Assembly (NCBI GenBank): GCA_000697055.1
Contig: JNDT01001532.1
Location: 1-16,927 of the forward strand
Direction: 5' to 3'
Length of the DNA stretch: 16,927 bases
Origin: Saksenaea vasiformis B4078
Lineage: Eukaryota; Mucoromycota; Mucoromycetes; Mucorales; Saksenaeaceae
Below, in pieces: positions 1 to 7,905 of the stretch (position 1 is the first letter of the stretch; each line of letters opens with the position of its first letter). The position numbers and the translations under genes were made by a program. The notes beneath the pieces were generated by a model. The model did not search any database, had not been told where the DNA came from, and saw only the letters and a list, made by a program, of their open reading frames with translations.

Positions 1-141
1 GGAAGAAATAACAAGGATCAGGATAACAAAAGTACAACGCGCATAAAGAAACTACCAGAGGATACACACAGAACGATTGCCGCCATACAAATTAAAGACC
101 GCTGATCACATGCTCTCAACCAACATGAAAGAAAAGCCTCC

Positions 142-245
142 GTAGCAACTCGGGTTTTAAAACCACTTGAAGCATGAAGCAACTCGGGTTTTTAATACCT
201 GTAGCAACTCGGGTTTTAAATACCTGTAGAGCACGTCGGGTTTAT
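142..245. repeat. Degenerate tandem array with core AGCAACTCGGGTTTT
   Basis: Four copies of a unit containing AGCAACTCGGGTTTT start near 144, 178, 203 and 228 (spacings 34, 25 and 25 bases). The middle copies are followed by AATACCTGT, and the last is diverged (GAGCACGTCGGGTTT). The array ends about 45 bases before a TATA box at 290, on the upstream side, so it sits where an LTR U3 enhancer or upstream activating repeat would be. The sequence shows the repeats; the regulatory role is inferred. Confidence 0.75.
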
Positions 246-261
246 CTCGCACACCTTAATT

Positions 262-500
262 ATTTCCTTATTCTATCCCTCGATTTTTGTATAAATACCT
301 CACCTTTTCAATGAATAAAACATCAGGTTATAACAGCACAATCTTCTCTTGGTCTACTCTAGCCATCTCAAAAGGTCTTTTCCAAAGGTTTTTCTTTTAT
401 TTTCAAAGCCGCCTTTTATTGCTCTGCCTCCGTTGGTTATTCTCAAGAAACCATCGTTAATCAGAATCTGCCGATTCTTTTCTTTTCTTTTCCTCTATTT
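262..500 (+). mobile_element. LTR-like repeat, copy 1 (promoter-bearing)
   Basis: This stretch matches the reverse complement of about 848-1072 over some 200 bases with scattered mismatches. Shared landmarks, in order, are TATAAATA, CAATGAATAAAACAT, GCCATCTCAAAAGGTCTTTTC, AAAGGTTTTTCTTTTATTT, CCGCCTTTTATTGCTC and TTATTCTCAAGAAAC. A TATA box followed within about 20 bases by AATAAA (314-319) is a typical U3/R layout of a fungal LTR. No internal retroelement genes (reverse transcriptase, integrase) lie beside it, so this would be a solo or partial LTR. A host promoter duplicated by another route is the alternative. The ends are approximate because the homology fades into pyrimidine-rich DNA near 480-500. 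Confidence 0.55.
290..297 (+). promoter_or_regulatory. TATA box of LTR-like copy 1
   Basis: TATAAATA, conserved in the inverted copy at 1043-1050. An AATAAA polyadenylation-type hexamer follows at 314-319 and is also conserved. This pairing supports a retroelement LTR promoter pointing right. Confidence 0.5.
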
Positions 501-847
501 TTCTTTTTCTTTTCTTTTCCTCAAGCTTTACCGCTTACCCAAGTCTTGGTGTTTGACTCAAATCCACACCTGGTGCTCACACAAACCGAACTGTTTTCAT
601 CTACCGAAGCTACTTTTTCTATACCTTACCAGCTATTTCTGTCATCAAGTTTACGCTTAGGCACTACCAGGAAACATACCCATTTTTATCAACAAGTCAA
701 AAATACAGCGTAACACCATTAGTAAGATCGTTGATATGGTTACCTTGAATCGGCAAAGAGTTTCGTCAAAGAGTTTCATCAAAGATAAAAAGAGAAATAA
801 AAAAAGGACAGCGGAATTGTCGTCGCTTGTCAGACAGAGAATAAAAT
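501..847. other. Spacer between the inverted LTR-like copies, no gene seen
   Basis: No convincing coding sequence. The left part is T/C-rich and carries an open frame without similarity to anything I know. Near 755-787 the motif CAAAGAGTTTCNTC is repeated in tandem two to three times. The spacer sets the loop of the potential long hairpin formed by the flanking inverted copies. Confidence 0.5.
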
Positions 848-1072
848 AAAAAGAAAAGAAAAGGAATCAATGGATTCGGGTTAACAGTAGTTTCTTGAGA
901 ATAACTAACAGAGGCGAGCAATAAAAGGCGGTTTGAGAAATAAAAGAAAAACCTTTAGAAAAGACCTTTTGAGATGGCTTGAGATAACCAAGAGGAGAAT
1001 ATGCTGTTACAACCTAATGTTTTATTCATTGAATTGGAGGGGTATTTATACAAAATAGATTGATAAAAAATA
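848..1072 (-). mobile_element. LTR-like repeat, copy 2 (inverted)
   Basis: Reverse-complement partner of 262-500. It carries the same TATA box (1043-1050, minus strand), AATAAA (1021-1026, minus strand) and downstream block in the same order. Its upstream side (higher coordinates) holds a different tandem array (1143-1287) from the one upstream of copy 1. The two promoters point towards each other, so transcripts from both would be complementary over the spacer. Whether this is two solo LTRs of one family or a nested rearrangement cannot be decided here. Confidence 0.55.
1043..1050 (-). promoter_or_regulatory. TATA box of LTR-like copy 2
   Basis: TATAAATA on the minus strand, at the position equivalent to 290-297 in copy 1. 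The immediate downstream sequence, including AATAAA, is conserved between the copies. Confidence 0.5.
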
Positions 1073-1142
1073 ACTTCGCTAAGTGGATAATCATCTAGTC
1101 TATCATGGCTCGAATGGATAATGACGGCAGGTAATTGGTTCA

Positions 1143-1287
1143 ATCATATGCACTTTGGATCATATGCACTTTGGATCGTATGCATCTCGGATCATATGCA
1201 TCTTGGATCATATGCATCTTGGATTGTATGTACTTTGGATCATATGCGGTTTCGATTGTATGCAGTTTCGAGTGGATGTGCCTTTGG
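1143..1287. repeat. 16-bp tandem array, consensus ATCATATGCATCTTGG
   Basis: Eight head-to-tail 16-bp units start at 1143, 1159, 1175, 1191, 1207, 1223, 1239 and 1255, followed by a 17-bp degenerate ninth. Four or five units contain the palindrome CATATG, which also fits the E-box form CANNTG, and several contain ATGCAT. The array lies about 95 bases upstream of the minus-strand TATA box at 1043-1050, so it may act as a repeated activator site. The open frame running through it is a by-product of the repeat. Confidence 0.85.
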
Positions 1288-1767
1288 ATAAGGTTTGGGG
1301 GTCTTGTTGGGAGTGATACCAGAGGTCATGTGCCATTGTCAGAGTGGATGTCGGTTTGTATAGGATTCCATGAGCCTAATGATAAGAACTTAGAGGACTT
1401 CAAAGTTGTAACACAACTTTGAAAGATATATTGTGTCAAGGTGACATCTTTTATTGATCCACTTGAAAAAGAATAAAAAAATAAGAACAAAGTAAAATCA
1501 ATATTGTAGATAAAAGAAAATAAAAAGGCAAGATTGCCACAGAGTAAAAATTGGTATGCTACAATGGTGAGACTCCTGTTTATTTCAGATAGAAGTAAAA
1601 AAAAGAGGATTATTACTACTTTTCCGCTACTGTTGTAAATAAAATAAAATTCTTCTTAACGGAGCTTATGTCTCTGAAACAAGTCCAATCAAGAGATACA
1701 GTTTATAATGACTATATTCTCTTAACTACGGTAAAATACTACACAATAGATTATATCTCAAATATAA
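1288..1767. other. AT-rich intergenic stretch, nothing recognised
   Basis: No gene, RNA or clear repeat was recognised here on either strand. It contains several short A-rich runs such as AAAAGAATAAAAAAATAAG near 1466. It separates the 16-bp array from the T-rich tract. Confidence 0.4.
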
Positions 1768-1882
1768 TACTTTCTTTTTTTACTACTACTTTCTTTTTTA
1801 TTACTACTTTTTTTTATTACTATTTTTTTTATTACTACCTTTTTTTATTATTATTATTTTCCTTTTTACTATTATTATAATT
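1768..1882. repeat. T-rich low-complexity tract with TTATTAC units
   Basis: About 115 bases are almost only T and A with spaced C, built from T-runs separated by ATTACTA or TTATTAC. The pattern fits slippage of a simple repeat. It lies about 65 bases upstream of the tRNA gene; no function is evident. Confidence 0.7.
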
Positions 1883-1946
1883 TTTTATTTATAACCTAAT
1901 CTATATAATTTTCATGTAAATTAGTAGCATAGCGATCATTTGTAAC

Positions 1947-2018
1947 GGTTTCGTGATGTAAGGGTTAGCATATGAGACTCTGAATCTCATTATCCGAGTT
2001 CGAATCTCGGCGAGACCT
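1947..2018 (+). tRNA. tRNA-Gln (anticodon CTG)
   Basis: A full cloverleaf can be drawn. The 7-bp acceptor stem pairs GGTTTCG with CGAGACC (one G-T pair). The D-arm has a 3-bp stem ATG/CAT. The anticodon stem TGAGA/TCTCA encloses the loop CTCTGAA, giving anticodon CTG at 1980-1982, which reads CAG (glutamine). The T-arm is CCGAG-TTCGAAT-CTCGG. The discriminator base is T at 2018. There is no intron. The internal promoter boxes are visible: an A-box-like segment around 1954-1964 and a B-box (GAGTTCGAATCTC) in the T-arm. CCA is not encoded, as expected in eukaryotes. Confidence 0.93.
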
Positions 2019-2022
2019 TTTT
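2018..2022 (+). terminator. RNA polymerase III T-run terminator of the tRNA
   Basis: Five T residues start at the discriminator base, directly after the acceptor stem. Such a run is the usual Pol III stop signal. Confidence 0.7.
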
Positions 2023-2487
2023 ACTATAAACTCCGGATGTTCTTTTTTCCTGTTTTGGCAGCTGTGTGTTACCAATGTTGTAAAAGCCGATTGCCAGGAA
2101 CTACTCTTCTATTACGCCTAACGATAATTTCTTTAACGCAATGGGACTCATGAATCACTAAGTCAAAGGCCAACACCTTATTCAAAGAGGCGATGCACCA
2201 TTGAATAAAGTATCAGCGAAGGTCAAGGTCGCAAACGGGCTAATAACAAGCAAATACAAAGATCCATCACGACAACAACTACGGTCTCCTATTTCAAATG
2301 GTCTGTCAGAAACAGATTTCCTTTAGTGTATGTGAATGGTCGTACTTTCAGATACTGCACCAAGAGACGATAATAGCGAGAGCCTCGTATCAAAATAAAT
2401 ATCGGGAAACGTTGCTAAAAATTCCGTCTACTAGTACGATTTTTGCTTGCATGCAATAGCGAAATAGAATTTGTTGAGACTCTTAGG
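2023..2487. other. Intergenic stretch, nothing recognised
   Basis: Between the tRNA and the left end of the Fanzor element I see no open frame with coding character, no RNA fold I can name and no repeat. It is the left flank of the putative TA insertion site at 2488-2489. Confidence 0.4.
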
Positions 2488-2489
2488 TA

Positions 2490-2597
2490 CTGTTTTTCCC
2501 AAAATGAATGTCGCAAAGGAAATAAAAAAAGTTCTATTTTTTTTTTGGCAATACTTACGACTTTGTCTAAACGTCGCAAGCTTCTGTTGCTCGGATT
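2490..2597 (+). repeat. Left terminal inverted repeat
   Basis: Two conserved blocks match the right repeat: the outer 42 bases (2490-2531) and an inner block of about 46 bases (2552-2597), each with roughly three mismatches. A short T-rich stretch joins them, where the right copy has about 55 extra bases. The inner block contains the last eight codons and the stop codon of the Fanzor-like gene (stop TAG at 2567-2569, minus strand), so repeat and coding sequence overlap. Confidence 0.75.
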
Positions 2598-2600
2598 GGT
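2490..2600 (-). ncRNA. Candidate omega-RNA scaffold region at the Fanzor 3' end
   Basis: In TnpB and Fanzor systems the guide RNA scaffold overlaps the 3' end of the nuclease gene and runs to the element end, with the guide coming from flanking DNA. Here the segment conserved between the two ends of the element spans exactly this zone: the last codons, the stop and about 77 bases to the TA junction. By analogy the guide would be read from the flank below 2488. No transcript or fold was tested, so this is an inference from position and conservation. Confidence 0.35.
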
Positions 2601-5600
2601 TTGAAGTTGTGATTGAATATTGGTGGACGACTCGTTGGCTGGTAGGCACCTTCAATTGCCAGCATTGCCAAAGCGTGGATATTACTTGCAGCGTTCAAAT
2701 CTCGCTGCCAAACGCGTGAGCAGCTGTTGCATACTACCACGGAATGCAAGTTCGATTCTTCTATTTGCAAATTGTCCAACGACCTCGTTCCACAGACACT
2801 GCAGACCTTGCTTGAATATGCTTCGTATACCGACACCATGGTCAAACGCTCTTCTGTCTTTGTACGTTTCAGCAACTTCCGAAGTCTCTTCGCCAAATCG
2901 TGGGGTTTCCCGCTGAATGTACGTTGATCAAACCGTCTGTCACCGACACAGACTACATTTACCACATCATCGTGGGTGCGAACGAACTCTGCCTTGCACC
3001 ATTTGTTACTAAGAAAACATGGCATGAATCAATTTTGTCTTTTAAACACGCAACTTACGGTTGGGGTACGGTTTGGGTACGGGCAACGGGTGGCGTCCGT
3101 TGCTTGCAAGTACTTCTCGGCTTACAATGCTTGGACTTGCATTATACTTCGTGCCACCTCGGAGAAATATGTTCACCATTTTGTCATCCACCTTTTGGCG
3201 CTCACGATAGTTGAGAAAACGGAGCTTTTGGACCTCGATGCCATAGAATTGCGTCAACACAGGCAGACGCTCCAGAAGGCCAGCAATGTGTTCATCCAAT
3301 CTTGCAAGATTCGTCGTTTTGGCTGTGGCTATTTCGCTTTCAATACGGTCAATGCCTTGTGATTTCTTCCACTGCATGATCTTGGTGTTTGTCTTTTTGA
3401 ATCCTGACTTAACGTAATACTCTGCTGCCGAAAATTTTCGCAGTTGATGTCGACGGTTGCCCACATTTTCTGTGCGGGCATAAACGGCCCTATCACTGTC
3501 ATCAACGGCAACAAATACTTCATTGACCCCTGGATCCACTCCCCAGATTTTGCAGTGTTGAAGATCGTCCAAATTGATGTCGTCCAATGCAAGGGATGGC
3601 ATCTGGTCTTCTGGTACAGGTTTTGAGAAACATAAAGGAAGTGGCATAGCCGTCCGTGAGAAAGGCATTTTGGAAGATGCCGTGTCTAAACCAAGCAAAT
3701 CAGTGCTCTGCGTGTTTTTGTGCTTCATCTTACCGCTTCATTTTGCCCATATCAAACATGTTGAAATTGGCATGCGGGCGATCGACAGGTACAAGGGTCC
3801 CAGATCTTGCAGCATGGTGGCCAAGGCCACGGTTCCCATGGTCTCATGATCAATGCTGATATATTTTAGAGTAAGACCAGGCACAGGGGCAAGCGTGAAC
3901 AATCGTGTCTGTTGCCTAGTCAGGTACCCAGGTGGGGTGAAGATGCCGTTATCCGGTTGCTGCCGAGCTTCGGTGATGAACGATTGCATCTGCTCGATAG
4001 AATTTTGGCTGAAACCGATTGGAAGACGTCCAGGTTCAAAATCACGACGTTCATTGATGGTCTTGGTGACGGCACGCACGAGATTGGTGCGGCGGTGATA
4101 GTTCAGAAAAGCCCATGCAGGTAAACTTGACAACTTATGGCGCGTCCATGTGAATCCGGCCTCTGTTTGCACGAGTTGGTCTAAAAAACCTAACCGCATG
4201 TTAAGAACATTGCTCTTCTATCACATAGATTCCAAAGGTAGCGGTTGCAATTGATCCATCCAGAGCAAGTTGAGAGACACCTAGGCGACCAACAGTAGTC
4301 ATACTGAGAGCGGGCGACGGGGTATCCACCGGGCCAGGCGTGAGCGTTGGGGAATAGTTTATAGCTTGTGTTAACGGGTTTGAAGTGGAACTTGCCACAG
4401 CTGAAGTTCTGGCTTGTTGTCTCTGGGTTAGACGAGCAAGTCGTATTTGATCAAAAATGTGATCCCAGCGATCGCTTGCTTTGTCGACCAGAGCCAGTAA
4501 CGTGTCATTGAGGTCGTTGTCATCTATGCCAGTATTGTCATCATAATAGACTGTGGGCCATTCCGGAGGGCATTTAGGGTATTTGTGGCAATATCGTAAA
4601 CGTACTGTGCGTACGCAAATGCTTGACCGGCCTTGAGACCCTGTGCGGATAAAAAAAGAAATGAGCTATCAGCTTCGCCTATCCAGCTACTATACATGCC
4701 GGAAATTGGCGCAAGAGAGATGCTTGTAAATATGAGATGTAGTAACCATCAAAGTTCTCAACAATATGGTTGGTGAAGTTGATTGCGCATTGCGAGGCAG
4801 TGGACGAAAGCATATGGCTGAAAGCTACCGGTGGTTTGCCGGCTGGTGATATAACCTTATTGCACCAGGCACTGGGGGTGCTCTTGTATGAATTGAGAAA
4901 AGACATGAAGGAGGTCCTCCTGAAGTTCTTCTGATAATATTGCTTTGTTGGATATTTGGCCACCGAGAAGCTAGAATATGCTCGTGAAGAAGACTTCGTC
5001 GAAAAAAGGGGCAGGATTGGCAGTTGAGAAGCCAAACGATGAGTCAGGTAATAAAGGAGGAAACTATGGTTTTTGATCACAACTTTTCGGTTAAAATCCA
5101 CTACGACTCTGGTGGTTTCAATCAGACGGGTCTTCTCCGCTTCGTTCAATACCCGTAACAGTCCGTACAACCCATTTTTGATGGTGTGAGTACGTACAGT
5201 TGCGCCATCAAGGAGTTCCTTCGTTTTTGTTTTCAAGCGTGGTTTATAATCTGGACAATTTCGATTTGACGCGCGTGAATATGTTTCTGCTGTCTCAAGT
5301 CGTTATCATTGTAATTCAAGATCGCCTTGTTGTGCTGCTTGCTTGGTGGCCCTCGTACAAGTTGGACATAGCCTCATTGAGGTATGCCTCTCGGAGCGAA
5401 CTCCAGCTTCTCGCTCGTCGCGGGCTCCCCGCTTTTCTCTCTTCTCTTCCGACGATTGCTTCCTTTTGTTTGTACATCGAGATTTCCCTCGACGTTGGCG
5501 CTTCCGCTCTAGACGAGAAAGTTTCAAGGACCGTTTTAGCAGACATTATACCTGGTTCATCCCAATCTGTTCCTTCTTCGTCAGTCTGCACCCTGCTGTC

Positions 5601-5679
5601 ATTTTCGTTCTTCCTGTTCCAATCGTTGTTTCTTTTCTAACTTCTTTCTTTTAATGAATTCACGAACAGTGCGGGACAT
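2567..5679 (-). pseudogene. Fanzor-like RNA-guided nuclease (TnpB-related), probably decayed
   Basis: Family members are nuclear RNA-guided DNA endonucleases. Proposed exons: 5679-5552, 5508-5359, 5289-4696, 4640 to about 4250, about 4185-3734, 3685-3070, 3008-2567. Visible parts, N to C: a strongly basic stretch (ERKRQRRGKSR..., near 5508) likely acting as nuclear signal; YSRASNRNCP near 5280, the end of the knuckle usual at this place; a helical region; LTDGYATSFMF near 3650; RuvC-I aspartate in WGVDPG (3536); a VGDRRF segment in place of a canonical RuvC-II; a zinc ribbon with CSVC and CNSC (2803 to about 2720); and RDLNAASNI with the RuvC-III aspartate (2701). Three single-base frame corrections are needed (A-runs at 5602-5605 and 3621-3624, and near 3797-3801), and one exon border (4180-4260) is unresolved. 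The first exon and start codon are the least sure. Confidence 0.78.
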
Positions 5680-7053
5680 GAGGATAAAGAACACGGCTAA
5701 GAGAAAAAAAAACTTCATAGGATTATGAAAGACAAATAAGAGAAAGAGTATGCCTCAAGAAAAAGAAAAGAGGTTTGTGTCGAACCAATCGGAGCGCAGA
5801 GATGCCATCAGATCAGAAAAGAACTATACGACGCCCTTTGAACCAAGCTAGTAAGCGTATTGGGTCGTTAAAGACAAAGAAAAGAAACAATATACCTCAA
5901 AAGAGAGAAAAAAAAAGGTTTGCATAAAGATACTCAGTAGACCAATCAGAGCATATGGATGCCACCAGATCAGGAAAAAATTCTTGAACCTAGCTCTTGA
6001 GCATGGCGGGCTTTACCGAAAACCACTACTACAGCCTAAGCATATTTATCAAGACGTTGCTGGAATTTTCGATTGTCGTATCTGACATTAATCTTCATTC
6101 ACAATAGTGCTTGCGCAACTGACAACATATAAGGAAATTCCATTATCGTGGTCCTGCCTCAATTCATACAAAGGTTATTCTAAGACATGTCCATACACAG
6201 AGCACAAGGTGGGCATGTCATTCATGGTTCACTTACAGGAATTTCGAAGAACTATGATATCCACTCTTATAGTCCCATTCAACTACATCTTTAGTTGTCT
6301 GACTGCCCTACGTTTTACCAATATCTAAAAAAGTTCCTTGGTTTACGCGCCACTACGAGAAAAAGTGACGGGAGGATACGTAAGGTAGCTGAGAGATACC
6401 AATTTTTTAATGACGGGGGATACCGACTTTGAACGCCCTTCCCGTAACTTCCCCTTTCTGCCACGCCTCTTGTTCCTCAGTACTTCTTAGTGTTTGACTA
6501 CAATATCCAGGATTAATTTTGGCATTTATCGCCATATCTCAGCATTTTCCCTCGATCTCAGAGCTCTGAAGATTAGCTTTGTTGGGAGAGAAAGAAAGAG
6601 AAAAAGAAAAGTTTACTCACCTCACCTCGTTCATGCGAGGATCTCATGTCAACAGAAAAATCTCCTGGCAAGATATACAGAGACACACTAAGTTTTGTTT
6701 AGCTACTGTGGAGATTCTCTGCTAAAAATCGTTATCATGAATCATTATCATCATCTAAAAACGTGGATCCAGTTTAATTAGATTGTACTACTCCGTCGTT
6801 CCTGCATAACGCATAAATCACCAGTCACCACCCATTTTCCCGCGTAATTGAGGAAAGTGACGCTCCCCCGTGTCTTATCGAACAAGTAAAAAGGTCGGTT
6901 CCACATTCGGTAATATACCAGTGTTAAATCGCCATGATCGCCCATCATAGTGAAAAAGGCAGAGTCTCATGGACGCTTAATTATGGTCAACGTTGGAGAA
7001 GCATTCATAAACTCACTTCCACATGTCCTCTCTGTGAAGATTGAAAATCAAAT
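5680..7053. other. Gene-free interior of the Fanzor element
   Basis: About 1.4 kb upstream of the Fanzor-like gene. It holds a pair of direct repeats near 5728-5978, A-rich runs, and only short open frames without recognisable content. No D,D-type transposase motif was seen in either direction. Promoter elements for the minus-strand gene should lie in its left part, but I cannot name one. Confidence 0.5.
5728..5978. repeat. Imperfect direct repeat pair, about 95-110 bp
   Basis: The copies are about 5728-5820 and 5870-5978. Shared landmarks in order are AAAGACAAA, CCTCAA followed by an A/G-rich run, GGTTTG, ACCAATCNGAGC, GATGCCANCAGATCAG and a short A-run. The second copy has a small insertion. 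The pair lies just upstream of the proposed start of the Fanzor-like gene, where it may carry duplicated promoter sites or be a slippage product. Confidence 0.6.
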
Positions 7054-7213
7054 AATCCGAGCAACAGAAGCTCGCAACGTTTAGACAAAGTCGTAGGTAT
7101 CAAAAAAAAGAAAAGAACGTGAATCATGGTATTAACACGGTAAAAAATGTTTCATACTAAACTGACCACAGCTTTTTTTCTTTCCTTTGCAACATTCATT
7201 TTGGGAAAAACCG
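7054..7213 (-). repeat. Right terminal inverted repeat with a copied Fanzor gene tail
   Basis: On the plus strand this copy reads the Fanzor coding direction. It keeps the last eight codons in frame (ending RATEARNV against RATEACDV in the gene) and the stop codon TAG, then about 55 extra bases, then the conserved outer 42-base block ending at GGGAAAAACCG before TA (7214-7215). Upstream of 7054 similarity to the nuclease gene stops abruptly. It could be the true second TIR of one element or the 3' relic of a second element in the opposite orientation. Confidence 0.7.
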
Positions 7214-7215
7214 TA

Positions 7216-7905
7216 ATTGACAAAAAAGACCTACAAAGTCAACGGAAGACGGAGCTGTATCCAAGCGTGCTAACCTTCGTTAATATGTATATTGACGACA
7301 TGGCAACGATATCCCTAGTGCGAACTTGCATTTCTGATTGGCGTTACGTTTCTCTACACAGCGTAAACTCCTTCAATAACTAGTTCATAGGCGCCAAGTT
7401 ATCTAATGGGTTTCGGTCGCAATGCTGCTTTCTGAGTCACCTCGATACTATTTAACCTCTCATGCTTAGCTCATACAGAATCGCCGGATGATTTCGCATT
7501 CCGGTTATCAATGAGGGTGGAAATAGCCTCTTCTTTTAGATCATGTATACAAGTACCGTACATATGTTGCGATTGGTCCTTGTTATCGCGGTACAATCTA
7601 CAATCAGCGACAAAATGTTGAATGATACGAGGCAAATCGTTGATCTTAGTCTTATTTTCCGTATAATTGACACTGCGTATGGGTGGCTAGGATAGCGTCT
7701 AAAAACCGAGAAAAAAGCAGCAGCAGTTGCTATACCGACCTTACAGAATAAAGTGAAATGCGACATAAGAACTTCTATCGTATAATTACAGCAGCCAACA
7801 CATCCACTGAGACTAATAATCACGCTAACATGCCTTTGTGCACGGATGTGCATAAACACTCGGGTTCAATTTTCCTTGATGGATACTGTAACCATGAAGA
7901 GCAAT
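7216..7905. other. Intergenic stretch, nothing recognised
   Basis: This lies between the right element end and the DCP1 stop codon. Open frames of about 80-110 codons exist on both strands but show no family motif, and the largest plus-strand one is antisense to the last DCP1 exon. The 3' untranslated region of DCP1 should occupy part of it. Confidence 0.45.

Larger units (their letters stand above)
2490..7213. mobile_element. Candidate TIR transposon carrying a Fanzor gene
   Basis: The two ends are inverted copies of each other: CTGTTTTTCCCAAAATGAAT on the left and the same with CGG for CTG on the right (minus strand). Both are bordered by TA (2488-2489 and 7214-7215), as in the TA target duplications of Tc1/mariner-type insertions. 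The outer 42 bases match at 39 positions. Inside lie the minus-strand Fanzor-like gene and a 1.4-kb gene-free part (5680-7053). No transposase was found, so the element would need one supplied in trans. Fanzor genes have been reported as cargo of several eukaryotic DNA transposon families. The alternative is two separate Fanzor 3' ends lying tail-outward, with the right one a short relic. Confidence 0.6.

Noticed and set aside
142..245. CRISPR-like array
   Set aside because: The units are degenerate, almost directly adjacent, of uneven spacing and in a eukaryotic context; there are no cas genes.
349..660. Open frame of about 100 codons in LTR-like copy 1, rich in F, S and L
   Set aside because: It starts at TTG, lies in pyrimidine-rich DNA and is not kept in the inverted copy beyond the shared block.
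1135..1422. Open frame of 95 codons over the 16-bp array
   Set aside because: The repeated residues are the translation of the tandem DNA repeat; no conserved domain and no independent coding sign.
4571..4640. Alternative Fanzor reading GLKAGQAFAYAQYVYD after the intron at 4641-4695
   Set aside because: It hits a stop and needs an extra frameshift; using the donor at 4695 instead gives a frame that continues without a break into PEWPTVYYDDNTGIDD.
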